The notes: generated by a model not told the origin, from the sequence alone. Positions 42,781 to 51,949 are shown, counted from the first letter of the stretch. The stretch is DNA of 64,000 nt from CS3-C152 sp964347025 (GCA_964347025.1 CAYFWU010000001.1:62001-126000), one strand, 5' to 3'. Program-made: numbers and translations.

Positions 42781-42790
42781 ATTTTTATAG
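42781..42790. promoter_or_regulatory. Shared bidirectional TATA element
   Basis: ATTTTTATAG reads as CTATAAAAAT on the minus strand. It lies about 28 bp from the ABCE1 ATG (42758, minus) and about 26 bp from the ATG of the membrane protein (42812, plus). One AT-rich element may therefore serve two divergent, leaderless or nearly leaderless transcripts. Confidence 0.5.
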
Positions 42791-42811
42791 AATAGATCAT
42801 AAATAATTATT

Positions 42812-43624
42812 ATGAAGATAAACTGGTCCAAACCATTGGGCGACGGAATAAAATTCGGTTTTCACCCAAAGAGATGGCTGCAGTTGCTTGTTGTCGATAT
42901 AGTTTTTCTTTCCGTGATCCTTTCCGTGTTCTATTTCTCTCTTTCCGACATAGCCTACGTAATCTCAAGTATGGGAACAGAGGCAGGAAGATTTCTGGCC
43001 CTTAGTTTGCTGAGTTACATCTGGATACCCATATTAGTTTTCTTCCTGTGGTTTCTGGTCAGAATATGGATGCAGGGAGCAATAGTATACCAGTCATGGA
43101 AAACCAAGGACAAAGAGATAGGAAAGAGCTGGAGATACGCGTGTAGGAAATACCCTTCGATTCTCGTCGCGATCATTATAGTGGCTCTGATTTCAATACT
43201 CTTCTCAATAGTTCCCTATGTGGGTTGGATTTTGTCGATCATAATATCCTGGATATTTTATTTCGCATTACAGGCGATTATAATAAGAAACACGGGTTTC
43301 TATGAGGGCCTGGATGATTCATACAAAATATTCAGGAAGAATGCGTTTGAGGTTATAATAATCTGGTTGCTCATAGTGATAGTCAACATAGTTATAGTTG
43401 CGATATTCGCTCTCCCGTTCGTGTCACTGCTGTTTGCAAATCTTTTTTACTTGGCAAAAACCACGGGCGTAGGGAGCATATTTTTAATGTTCAGGGATCA
43501 GATGGCTTTATTCGTAACCTCTGGCCTTATATTATTTATAGGCGTATCAATTTCAACTGCATTCACGATGAAGGCACAGGTTGAATTCTACCTCCAGTTT
43601 AAGAAGAGATTCAGGATTTTCTAG
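42812..43624 (+). CDS. Polytopic membrane protein (DUF4013-like)
   Basis: The 270 residues contain about six hydrophobic segments (first near residues 22-48, VVDIVFLSVILSVFYFSL) and two reentrant-looking glycine-containing stretches. The soluble N-terminal motif KPLGDGIKFGFHPKRW and the SWRYACRKYPSILVAIIIVALI segment resemble archaeal DUF4013-type membrane proteins of unknown function. It overlaps the convergent thioredoxin-like gene by 4 bp. Transport or envelope roles cannot be told apart. Confidence 0.65.
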   Translation: MKINWSKPLGDGIKFGFHPKRWLQLLVVDIVFLSVILSVFYFSLSDIAYVISSMGTEAGRFLALSLLSYIWIPILVFFLWFLVRIWMQGAIVYQSWKTKDKEIGKSWRYACRKYPSILVAIIIVALISILFSIVPYVGWILSIIISWIFYFALQAIIIRNTGFYEGLDDSYKIFRKNAFEVIIIWLLIVIVNIVIVAIFALPFVSLLFANLFYLAKTTGVGSIFLMFRDQMALFVTSGLILFIGVSISTAFTMKAQVEFYLQFKKRFRIF

Positions 43625-44277
43625 GATCTCTTTACAAAAACGATCACGAGGGTTATTATCAGGATGATCGCCACTACAACCAAGATTAAGAACAGAGGAT
43701 CTTCCTCATAAATTCTTTGAATATCCTCCAGATTTGTAGGTATTGTTATTCCGCCTGTTTTATTCTCATCTTTAATCCCGTTTGGAGTTTCCCCACCATC
43801 TTCCTCCCCATCCTCTTCAGGAGTTTCGCTCTCGTAAAATTCCGGTTCGCCCGGAAGATCATCAGGATTCACCTGACCGGGTGGGACGTATCCACTCTCC
43901 AGGGGGCAGTTGGTGCCGTTCGCAATAATCAGGCTATAGATCTTCGGTTCGGCATTTCCGAATATGTTATACATCCCAGAGATGTAGTCATCCCTTCCGA
44001 AGAGAACAAGCGGAACCTCTGTTGGTATGTTATACGTTCTCCCATAGGCCTCGAAGATATTCTTATTCTCCTGGGAAAGGTCGATGTTGTATTTTATTGC
44101 TACGAGATTGTCTAAATATTCATTGATCAGACCACCCATGAAGCTATCCGTCAGTTTACATTCATCCCCGCAGACATCACCTGTGAAATAAACAATACAC
44201 ACAACGCTTTCCTGGGCTGAAACGTTTGAGGCCGTCATCAAGGCCACAACCAAACCCAAGATCAAGAATTTATTCAT
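43621..44277 (-). CDS. Secreted, membrane-anchored thioredoxin-like protein
   Basis: A signal peptide (MNKFLILGLVVALMTASNVSAQ, trimmed after SAQ) is followed by a thioredoxin-like domain: the VVCIVYFTG strand, a CGDEC in place of CxxC, a helix, and TEVPLVLFG where the cis-proline strand is expected. An acidic Pro/Glu-rich stalk (GEEDGGETPNG) leads to a C-terminal membrane helix (FLILVVVAIILIITLVIVFV) with a basic tail. The start is placed at ATG 44277; the frame's earlier ATG at 44340 lies inside the neighbouring gene. It lies 24 bp downstream of the giant VWA gene. The atypical Cys spacing makes redox activity uncertain. Confidence 0.75.
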   Translation of the reverse strand: MNKFLILGLVVALMTASNVSAQESVVCIVYFTGDVCGDECKLTDSFMGGLINEYLDNLVAIKYNIDLSQENKNIFEAYGRTYNIPTEVPLVLFGRDDYISGMYNIFGNAEPKIYSLIIANGTNCPLESGYVPPGQVNPDDLPGEPEFYESETPEEDGEEDGGETPNGIKDENKTGGITIPTNLEDIQRIYEEDPLFLILVVVAIILIITLVIVFVKRS

Positions 44278-44300
44278 ATTAATTATTTGTTTTCCCCTAC

Positions 44301-47300
44301 TTAACTCCATACCCTTACCTCCATCGTAGCGGGGCCCCACAGAGACGGTATCCTCGATATATAATCAGACTGGAACTTAACTTCTTCTGTAACCTCCAGA
44401 TCAATGGGATTGTTTGGTGAACCGTCCCCATTACCAGTGGGTCCTGTCGAGTTGTGCGTCATATCAGCGATATTCGGGTTCAGATCAACTATAAAGTTAA
44501 TCCTATCCATCAATTTCATAAATGCGTTATCAATCGAGTCGTTATCCGGGTCGAATACATCGTTAGGGTCATGTCCGACTTCCACGGTCACGGAACTTTC
44601 CGGTATGTTATCTCCGTCCGCGTCGTAGTAGATCGTTGGCCTCGAACCCTTGGCTTTTGGAAAGACATCGCTGTACTCCGATAAACCAACGCCTTTAATC
44701 CCCAATGTGTATATTACCCTGTCGTCTGGAGATCCTCCAAACCCATCCTCCATAGGAAGGGGATAGAGACCGGTTCCTATCTTGAATGAGTTGTTACCTC
44801 CGGGCGTAAGGAGATTCGGAGGAATCTGCAGGATGTATGGATCTCCCAGTCTTTCGTAATCATCCGAATAGTTTCCCAGCCAGTAGACCCTTGTCCAGTT
44901 CTGGTTTGGCGTGTTTGACGAATTCACCCACAATCTGTCTGTCCAGTAGTAGGAAGAATATGATGTTATTTTCGAGTCCAGAACTTTCGTCACGACCTCG
45001 GTGTTGCTGGGAATGATAAACCATCCCTCCTTTGTAGCTGTGATGTTATCAGTTATCATGGCTTCGCCAGTAGATTCCCTGAACCTTGGGGATTCAAATT
45101 TGAGCGTGATCTCTCCGTATTCCATGCTTCTTGCAATAGGGGTGTAGTTGAACGAAATGAAGGAATCCGTATAGAGAATGTTATCAAGAGAAACATTTCC
45201 GCTCACATTGAATATCTGTGCTTGGTATGTCGCGTTCGCTATATCATCCGCTATATCCTTGTATATTTCCTTCAGTTCCTCTGCATTGGAACTCTTATAA
45301 AACCTGTCGCAACCCGGAATCCAATCATTGGCAGAGCAATTCCAGCATGCAATCCTTTCGAGCGTTTCGTTATCAGCGCCAACACCGAAGGCAACCACGT
45401 ATATCTCCATTCCGTAGTTATCCCTTGTTTCACACGTTCTATCAACAGCGTCTTTACTGGCATTCAATCCAGGAGGCCTGTTTGCGAATCCATCGCTCAT
45501 CACCAGTATCGCCTCGTGCCTGTCCTTCGTGATGTTAAGTTCCAGATCGAACTTTGCGCTGTCAGCATCGTTGTTCCTGAGTTTCACCGCTATCACGTTG
45601 TCGCCGTTCCTGAAATAGGATTTGTCCACGTATATCTTCTTTCTCGAAACCTTTACGTCATCTACGTAAAACCTTTCATTGTTGCCGTTATCGAACCACC
45701 CTGATTGCATTTCTGCCCCGAACCTTATGGTGAAGTTCTCGATCATGTTATAACCGGAAAGATCTATCTCGTCCTTTATGTAACCTCCGTATACATAACT
45801 TCGGTTTCTGCTCCTCAGTTCATGCCAGCTCCCATCCCATATCCAGACATCTGAGTAATCCCCGTTTTCAAGCTCTTCCGCCATCGTCCACCAGTACGAA
45901 AGCGTGAGGTTTGATTGACCCGAAAGGTTGACGTAGGTCTCTGCATATCCGTAATCGTCCATATCCCTGAATACCAAAACATCTGTCCCGCTGTGGGAAG
46001 GATAGCCGGAATAATCTGCCATCAGAAATATTTCTTTATCACCCGAAGGCGTTCCGTCAACAATCCAGTAACCTGGGGAAACATTTATCTCGTCGTAGTA
46101 AAGCCTGTTATCTCCACTGGCATAATAGCTCTCGAAATCATCATAGAAAATCGTCCCGCCCCTGTTCCAGTATTCTGCTCTGTGTTCCTCTGTATCATTG
46201 TCTACAAGATTTCCGTTAAGGTAGACCTCTGCATTGTCATCCGAGAGAACGTAAACTTCACCAAATCTTATCTCATCCACATCACTTACATTGAAATGTT
46301 TCCTGAAGTAATAATCTCCGTTGTTATCCCCTATGTCTGTATCCACATTGGGGGTATAGGAGGTACTCTCGAAGCCTAGTATCGCCTGATCCTCAGTCCA
46401 GCCGGAGTCCGTGTAGTTATGTTCCTTCCAGGAAGTTCCGTTTGCATCATCCGGAGGTTCACTGGACGGATAGCTTGTGTTGTAGAGCCAAGAAGATTTC
46501 GATTGAATCATTGTTTCCACGATCCTCGATTCAATTATCATATCCCTTGCAACCAGTATACCACACGATATACACGTCCACCCACCTTCGGTGTAACCAT
46601 CTATATGTGAGATGAGGGAAGCGCTATCGTTGCTGAGCTGGTGGACTTCATCAACAACGGTCTCGTAGCTTACCAGACCTGCCCTGTTTCCGGTATAGTT
46701 AAGGATGGCATTTATGAATTCCTTATCAACATCCTTCGCAACATCTATTCTCCTGTTCTGGCAGCCGCTCGCACCATTACAGTCAGCGTGTAAGCATTCA
46801 CTGGTGTACACATCGCACGTGTCCATGCTTCCGGAAATATCGGTCATAAGGACAGAATCGCTTGCTGCCTCACCACTAATGAATGTGAATGTCTCTGTCC
46901 CAAACCTTATAGGAACTGTTGCATTGCTCAAATTTCCTATTAAATTTCCTTTCCCGCCGAATATTTCCGAGAGGTTGTAGTCAGGGATATCTATGATCTG
47001 TTCGCCTGTTTCATTGCTGGTGAAAATTTCCTCTGACCCGATTATGAAATACAACGGGATGCTCACGTTGTTCAGGGTCAGGTTGTGGTAGTAATGCAGG
47101 TGAACGCTTATGTTCTTCAGCGTGCCCGGCACGTAGAAGGAGGAATACATGTTGATCAAACCCCTTATACCAGGAAACCAGTATCTTCCAATGGTCGTAT
47201 TCCCGGCGTAGATGTAATCATCCCCTGTCAGTTCCAATGTTCTGTACATTACCTTAAGATACCCCCCGCCGATGTAATTGTTTAACATTTCTGTAAAGTT

Positions 47301-48080
47301 TATTGAAATCGTGTTGTTTCCCCCTCCGAAATAAGAACAATATGAAGGATTCACGGTTTCAGAACATATGGTCCAGCTGTCAGCTGAAAAATTCTCTGCA
47401 GTCTTATTATAGAAGCCTGCATTTTGTCCGTTTATGTATAACGTGAAGTTAGTGCCAACATTTAGTTCGAGGTAGACATTCGTTACGTTTGCATCGTCAG
47501 GAAGTGTTACGAGTCTCGTTATGTTTCCATCACCAATGTACCCCCCGAAGTATACGAAGGAAGATCCTGTTTTTCTCACCCTAGTCATATATACTTTCGC
47601 TATGTATCCATTCACAGGCCTGTCCTTCTCGTAGCCGGAAACTATCGTAGTTAACCGTGTAAGGTAATCAGGACTGGCGGAACCATTCTGATATATGCTT
47701 TCACCGTCCATCATGATCTCGAAGCCGTAAGCCGTATTATTTAGAAGTGCATTCACAATGTCTTTCGTCAGGTTTTCTGCATAGGATTTGTTCCCAGAGG
47801 CCCAGAAAGATCCTATCACATCGAGTACAGTTCGATTCATATCGTCCTGGCCCAGAACCCCCCGACTCAGATAATCCTGTACCGTGGGCAGGAAAGAAAC
47901 AGCCTCCATCCTTGTCTGTTCAAAGAGGTTTACAACATCCTTTCCAGTGTAATAGTATCTCTGGTATCTGATATCAGGAGAGGTATACGTATAGGATAGT
48001 CCCACCAGGAACAATGAAATCATAACAAGTAGTGATATTGCTATTACTGCGTCCAGAGAGAGAAGAAATCCCTTTTTCAT
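44301..48080 (-). CDS. Giant surface protein with split von Willebrand A domain
   Basis: Starts MKKG then FLLSLDAVIAISLLVMISLFL, a pilin-like class III signal and anchor. The remaining ~1,230 residues are extracellular with dozens of N-glycosylation sequons. Beta-rich domains at ~150-400 precede a VWA domain opening with the MIDAS motif DISGSM near residue 415. The VWA is interrupted at ~527 by about 320 residues of beta-sandwich sequence and resumes near 848 (HEAILVMSDG) through ~943. A C-terminal beta region follows. Probably a metal-dependent adhesin or pilus-associated protein. ATG 48080 is chosen because the upstream in-frame sequence overlaps the divergent gene's promoter. It is divergent from the ESCRT-like gene. 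Confidence 0.85.
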   Translation of the reverse strand: MKKGFLLSLDAVIAISLLVMISLFLVGLSYTYTSPDIRYQRYYYTGKDVVNLFEQTRMEAVSFLPTVQDYLSRGVLGQDDMNRTVLDVIGSFWASGNKSYAENLTKDIVNALLNNTAYGFEIMMDGESIYQNGSASPDYLTRLTTIVSGYEKDRPVNGYIAKVYMTRVRKTGSSFVYFGGYIGDGNITRLVTLPDDANVTNVYLELNVGTNFTLYINGQNAGFYNKTAENFSADSWTICSETVNPSYCSYFGGGNNTISINFTEMLNNYIGGGYLKVMYRTLELTGDDYIYAGNTTIGRYWFPGIRGLINMYSSFYVPGTLKNISVHLHYYHNLTLNNVSIPLYFIIGSEEIFTSNETGEQIIDIPDYNLSEIFGGKGNLIGNLSNATVPIRFGTETFTFISGEAASDSVLMTDISGSMDTCDVYTSECLHADCNGASGCQNRRIDVAKDVDKEFINAILNYTGNRAGLVSYETVVDEVHQLSNDSASLISHIDGYTEGGWTCISCGILVARDMIIESRIVETMIQSKSSWLYNTSYPSSEPPDDANGTSWKEHNYTDSGWTEDQAILGFESTSYTPNVDTDIGDNNGDYYFRKHFNVSDVDEIRFGEVYVLSDDNAEVYLNGNLVDNDTEEHRAEYWNRGGTIFYDDFESYYASGDNRLYYDEINVSPGYWIVDGTPSGDKEIFLMADYSGYPSHSGTDVLVFRDMDDYGYAETYVNLSGQSNLTLSYWWTMAEELENGDYSDVWIWDGSWHELRSRNRSYVYGGYIKDEIDLSGYNMIENFTIRFGAEMQSGWFDNGNNERFYVDDVKVSRKKIYVDKSYFRNGDNVIAVKLRNNDADSAKFDLELNITKDRHEAILVMSDGFANRPPGLNASKDAVDRTCETRDNYGMEIYVVAFGVGADNETLERIACWNCSANDWIPGCDRFYKSSNAEELKEIYKDIADDIANATYQAQIFNVSGNVSLDNILYTDSFISFNYTPIARSMEYGEITLKFESPRFRESTGEAMITDNITATKEGWFIIPSNTEVVTKVLDSKITSYSSYYWTDRLWVNSSNTPNQNWTRVYWLGNYSDDYERLGDPYILQIPPNLLTPGGNNSFKIGTGLYPLPMEDGFGGSPDDRVIYTLGIKGVGLSEYSDVFPKAKGSRPTIYYDADGDNIPESSVTVEVGHDPNDVFDPDNDSIDNAFMKLMDRINFIVDLNPNIADMTHNSTGPTGNGDGSPNNPIDLEVTEEVKFQSDYISRIPSLWGPATMEVRVWS

Positions 48081-48138
48081 GTATTTATATTTAAAAACAG
48101 TCAAAATAAATATCAAACAAACGATAAGGGAGGATTGT

Positions 48139-48759
48139 ATGGATTTCAAGAGATTCATAATGTCCAAATTCGGAAAGGACATATTTTCGATAAAAGAGGA
48201 TGACATAGTTAAGGAAAGGGTAAAGGTTGAGAAGGAAATCGAAAAAATCTCGGATGATCTGAAGAGTATTCAGGAGAAAATCCAAAAACTTATGCTCGAG
48301 GCGAAGGGACAGCCAAACACCCTGAAAATGCTCAATGTACAGAAGATCAAGGCCCTAAGACTGGAGACAAGAACGAAGCAGATGGAGGCCTCTCATTACC
48401 TCGCTCAATTACAGTTACTTCTCCTTGTTGAGGCCATGAAAGAACGTGAGAAAGAAGAGAAAATCTCTAAAATAACAGAAGACATACTCAATTCCGATAT
48501 AGACAAGCTAAACAAGGTTCTCATGGACACCGACGTTAAGGAAGCGTTGAAGGAAGGCAGACTCGATCTCGTAAAGGAGAAGCTGGAAAGGGTATTCGGA
48601 AGGGAAGAGATGCTCGTGGATGAGGAATCCCAGGAACTTATCCGGGCGATCAACGATCTGGAGAAGGTGGACGAAGAAACAGCCTTGAAGATGGCGGGAG
48701 AGAAGGCCAAGGAACTTTCCGAAGAATCTGTCAAAAAGGAAGAGAAGGAAGAGGAATAG
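48139..48759 (+). CDS. Coiled-coil protein, possible ESCRT-III-like partner of the Vps4-type ATPase
   Basis: The 206-residue all-helical protein starts at ATG 48139 after GGGAGGATT. The N-terminal ~115 residues are basic and form a long predicted hairpin (ERVKVEKEIEKISDDL, LKSIQEKIQKLMLEAKG, then IKALRLETRTKQMEASHYLAQLQ). The C-terminal part is acidic (ESQELIRAINDLEKVDEE, KEEKEEE). Basic helical hairpin then acidic tail is the Snf7/ESCRT-III layout, and the adjacent Vps4-like gene supports this. Sequence similarity by eye is weak, and no clear MIT-interacting motif was seen. A generic coiled-coil adaptor is the alternative. Confidence 0.55.
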   Translation: MDFKRFIMSKFGKDIFSIKEDDIVKERVKVEKEIEKISDDLKSIQEKIQKLMLEAKGQPNTLKMLNVQKIKALRLETRTKQMEASHYLAQLQLLLLVEAMKEREKEEKISKITEDILNSDIDKLNKVLMDTDVKEALKEGRLDLVKEKLERVFGREEMLVDEESQELIRAINDLEKVDEETALKMAGEKAKELSEESVKKEEKEEE

Positions 48760-48829
48760 AGTCGTTTTAACCCTCTTTTTACTGTTTTTTAAACCTTAAC
48801 TTTATTTAAAATAATATAGAGTGGTAACT

Positions 48830-49954
48830 ATGGGCGAACTAAGGAATAATTTACTCAGGCAGCAACTTCAGCGAGAAATCGATACCGCTAAGGAGTTGGA
48901 GTCCAGGGGCAAATCAAAGCAGGCTGTTGTTCACTACCAGAGAGCCGCTTCAATATACAGGAAATTGGCTTACGTGGCTCCCAGGGAAAATGCAGAATCC
49001 TTTTTCAGTTCTGCTTCCCAGTACGAGACAATGGGCAATACCATAAAATCGACCACACCCCGGACACGCGCAGATTCCCCAGAAGCGATAGAAAGTATGG
49101 TGATATCAGAGAAGCCTACAATCAAATGGGAAGAGATAGGAGGTTTGACCGAGGCCAAAAAAACACTTAAGGAGGCGATAATCCTCCCTTTCATAGGCAA
49201 CAAGCCAGCCTTCGTTGAATCCCCGAGAACAATCCTGCTGTACGGCCCTCCTGGAACAGGTAAGACCTTGCTTGCGAAGGCAGCCAGCAACACCTTGAAT
49301 GCGACATTCTTTGAGGCGAGGACTTCTTCTCTCCTTTCCAAATACTTTGGAGAGTCCTCAAAGATAATAAGCATGCTCTTCGAGAAAGCCAGAGAAAGTC
49401 AGCCCTCCCTGATCTTCATGGACGAGTTCGACTCAATAATGATAAGCAGGGATTCTGGTCTGCAGGAATCCACAAGGCGAGTGGTAGGTGAGATCCTCAC
49501 CGAAATAGAGGGGTTCAACACGAGATCCGAGGACAAGATACTTCTCATAGCAGCGACCAACAAGCCCTGGGACCTGGACGATGCAATGATTTCGAGATTC
49601 CAAAGAAAGGTCTATGTCCCACTTCCAGACAAGAGTTCCAGGAAAAGAATTTTCGAAATACACCTGAAGGGCTGTGTTCTTCACGGAATGACCCACGGGA
49701 AGCTCGCTGAAATGAGCAAAGGTTACTCGGGAAGGGATATTGCTAACGTATGCCGCGAGGCGATAATGTTCATGGTAAGAGAGCAGAACCCAAAACTCCA
49801 GGAGCTTACCCCTGCACAGATAGAGAATTACGCAATGAACTACAGGTCTCTCACCAAGGAGGATTTCGACCACTCCTTTGGCAAAATTAAGTCTTCTGTA
49901 AATATTGAAACAATAAAGAAATACGAAAAATGGGGAGAGGAACTGGGAATGTAA
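48830..49954 (+). CDS. Vps4/CdvC-like AAA ATPase with MIT-like domain
   Basis: Residues ~1-72 form a three-helix MIT-like domain (QREIDTAKELESRGKSKQA, VVHYQRAASIYRKLA). The AAA module follows: Walker A GPPGTGKT at 129-136, pore loop SKYFGESSK near 151-159, Walker B LIFMDEFDS at 184-192, and ISRFQRKVYVPLPD, the Vps4-type sensor/arginine region. The C-terminus (LTKEDFDHSFGKIKSSV ... YEKWGEELGM) matches the Vps4 ending. Meiotic-clade AAA proteins of this type disassemble ESCRT-III polymers in division and membrane scission. ATG 48830 follows GTGGT; the GTG at 48821 is not favoured. Confidence 0.88.
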   Translation: MGELRNNLLRQQLQREIDTAKELESRGKSKQAVVHYQRAASIYRKLAYVAPRENAESFFSSASQYETMGNTIKSTTPRTRADSPEAIESMVISEKPTIKWEEIGGLTEAKKTLKEAIILPFIGNKPAFVESPRTILLYGPPGTGKTLLAKAASNTLNATFFEARTSSLLSKYFGESSKIISMLFEKARESQPSLIFMDEFDSIMISRDSGLQESTRRVVGEILTEIEGFNTRSEDKILLIAATNKPWDLDDAMISRFQRKVYVPLPDKSSRKRIFEIHLKGCVLHGMTHGKLAEMSKGYSGRDIANVCREAIMFMVREQNPKLQELTPAQIENYAMNYRSLTKEDFDHSFGKIKSSVNIETIKKYEKWGEELGM

Positions 49955-49964
49955 ATTTTGTGGT

Positions 49965-51680
49965 ATGATGGCTTCCAAGGAAGAAAAAAAGATCGGGAGG
50001 GAAGTAGAAAAGATTCTCAGAGAGGCGAAAAGGAACTTAAGAAAGAAAAATTACGAGAATGCTGCCTCACTTTACAAGAAGGCCTCTCTGCTTGCGCACA
50101 AGATAGGTGATAAAAAAGCGGTGGAATACGCTCTGGAGGCGGTAAAATACAACCTCAAGATTAAAAAATACTTCGGAGTTGGGTGGTCATACCGAAATGC
50201 TGCGATGTTTTCGAAGGATTTCAAGGACTTTGATAACGCCATATCCTTCGCGATGAAGGCAATAGATTACTTTTCAAAAACAAATTCTTTCTATGCCGTT
50301 CAGTGGTGTTATAACATAGCTGGGGAAGCAAGCGAGGAGAGGAAAGACTATTTCTCCGCAGCCAGGTACTACAGGAAATCCCTTGAAATAAAGAAGAAGC
50401 AGACGATAGAAAAAAGACTGGAACGCATACTTAAAGAGGTTCCTCACCCGACAATCGAGCAAATTCCCGACAGACAGGAGGTAAGAGAGGGAGAGGAAGT
50501 CACATTTAAAATAAGGATAAAGAACGAATCCCCTGAAACACTCAGCGATATCTGTGTCTTCAACGAGGATAATGAAAAACTTTGTTTTTTGGAAAATGTT
50601 GAACCCGGGAATGAAAAGTTATTCACTCTCAAGGAAAGGGCTAAAGAAGTAGGGATGATGGACTCACCTTTCAAAAAAATTCAGTGGAAAACCAAGGAAA
50701 AACAGTTTGAGGATGAAATCGAACCTTCGGAAGTGTTGGTCAAACCAAATATTGAAATAAAACCCTACTTGAAAAATAAGCCAGAGGTAGGGGGGTATTC
50801 ATACTTCGTGATATCAGTTAAAAACAATTCCTCAAGCCCTATTACTAACGTTAGGTTAAACGTGGATTTTCCCATAGAGTTAAAGGTCAAGCCGATAACT
50901 GGTTACCTTTTAGAGAAAATCCTAGGAAAAGAAGAAAAAGGTTTTGTTTTTGAGATTCTGCCCACAATTGTTGGGAAAACCAGAATAGAGCCTGAGATCA
51001 AGTTCGAGGATTGCGAAGGACTGGAACACAGGGAAAGGATGGAATCTTTCCTTCTGGAGGAGGTTATCGAACCACCCAAGAGCATGGACATAGGAGAACC
51101 TCTGTCCAGACCACTCCCTAAAGAAGACATCGAGAGGGTAAAAAAGCTTCAGGATTTAAAGAAGTATATAAGTTCTGTGATGGTTCCTTTGGAAATATCG
51201 GAGCCCGAATACATTTCCATGACTAAGAATTTCTATAACGTAACCAGGGGATATACGTTAAGAGGGGTGGATATAGAAAATGTCTCGAAACACATTCTTG
51301 AGGAATGTAAGGAAACGAAATTGGTGGGAGCTCACAAGTTCGAAGACGAGACTCTCTATCTTTTTGCAGGACAGTCCACCAGAGAAAAAAGAACTTATCT
51401 GCTGACCGCTGTTGCAAAGGAGGATGGAAAACTTGTTCACATCGCCTTTAAACTCTATTCGGACAAAGAAGAAAACCTAGAAGATATCCTTTCTAAAATA
51501 GCAGAAATCATAAAACACACCATAGTGATAATGAGTTTAGCGACGGAAGTGGAAAAGATCGAGGTCAGAAAGACAATAAACATTATAGATTCTATTGTGC
51601 AGAGATCAGAGATAGGAACGAAAGAAGAAGATAAAGAAATAAAAGTGAAAGATTCCGTGGTTCAGAGAACCGAACTGTGA
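49965..51680 (+). CDS. SNAP-like TPR protein with beta-sandwich and appendage-like domains
   Basis: Residues ~5-150 are helical repeats resembling alpha-SNAP/TPR (AASLYKKASLLAHKIGDKKA, VGWSYRNAAMFSKDFKDFDNA, YFSAARYYRKSLEIKKK). Two beta-sandwich domains follow at ~165-255 and ~260-370 (GEEVTFKIRIKNES; YFVISVKNNSSSPITNVRL). The C-terminal ~150-residue alpha/beta domain contains TLYLFAGQS and HIAFKLYSDKEENLEDIL, a pattern by eye similar to the gamma-COP/adaptin appendage platform (TLYLAG; QLTVRSKEE). Cytosolic, no signal. It starts 10 bp after the Vps4-like gene, so the three are one operon. The appendage likeness is inference. Confidence 0.7.
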   Translation: MMASKEEKKIGREVEKILREAKRNLRKKNYENAASLYKKASLLAHKIGDKKAVEYALEAVKYNLKIKKYFGVGWSYRNAAMFSKDFKDFDNAISFAMKAIDYFSKTNSFYAVQWCYNIAGEASEERKDYFSAARYYRKSLEIKKKQTIEKRLERILKEVPHPTIEQIPDRQEVREGEEVTFKIRIKNESPETLSDICVFNEDNEKLCFLENVEPGNEKLFTLKERAKEVGMMDSPFKKIQWKTKEKQFEDEIEPSEVLVKPNIEIKPYLKNKPEVGGYSYFVISVKNNSSSPITNVRLNVDFPIELKVKPITGYLLEKILGKEEKGFVFEILPTIVGKTRIEPEIKFEDCEGLEHRERMESFLLEEVIEPPKSMDIGEPLSRPLPKEDIERVKKLQDLKKYISSVMVPLEISEPEYISMTKNFYNVTRGYTLRGVDIENVSKHILEECKETKLVGAHKFEDETLYLFAGQSTREKRTYLLTAVAKEDGKLVHIAFKLYSDKEENLEDILSKIAEIIKHTIVIMSLATEVEKIEVRKTINIIDSIVQRSEIGTKEEDKEIKVKDSVVQRTEL

Positions 51681-51682
51681 CC

Positions 51683-51949
51683 CTACTTTTTCTTCTTTGG
51701 TTTTTCCTTTTCGGGCTCTTCGAATTCCTTTGAGGATTTCAGTTCATCCGCCTCCAGCCACACTATGAACAGACCAAGCAGTATCAGGCATATTGGTATC
51801 ACTCCTGTCAGAACTATTATGAAATTTGTTAGCCAGTCAACTGGTATCAGAGGCGCGCTACCGAAAAGAGGATACACCGAATCAACGAACAACCCCAAAC
51901 CAATTAGGATAAGGATCAATCCTATTACCATCTTGGCAGCCGCATGCAT
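51683..51949 (-). CDS. Small two-helix membrane protein
   Basis: The 88 residues have two hydrophobic helices (IGLILILIGLGLFVDSVYPLFG and LTNFIIVLTGVIPICLILLGLFIVW) and a charged, Lys/Glu-rich cytoplasmic tail (KEFEEPEKEKPKKKK). It converges on the SNAP-like gene with a 2-bp gap. Similar in build, but not clearly in sequence, to the small protein at 39681-39869. The function is unknown. Confidence 0.6.
   Translation of the reverse strand: MHAAAKMVIGLILILIGLGLFVDSVYPLFGSAPLIPVDWLTNFIIVLTGVIPICLILLGLFIVWLEADELKSSKEFEEPEKEKPKKKK

Noticed and set aside
42759..42800. N-terminal extension of ABCE1 to an ATG at 42800
   Set aside because: The only TATA element lies between the two ATGs, and the family starts at MxKKRIVVHD, which matches ATG 42758.
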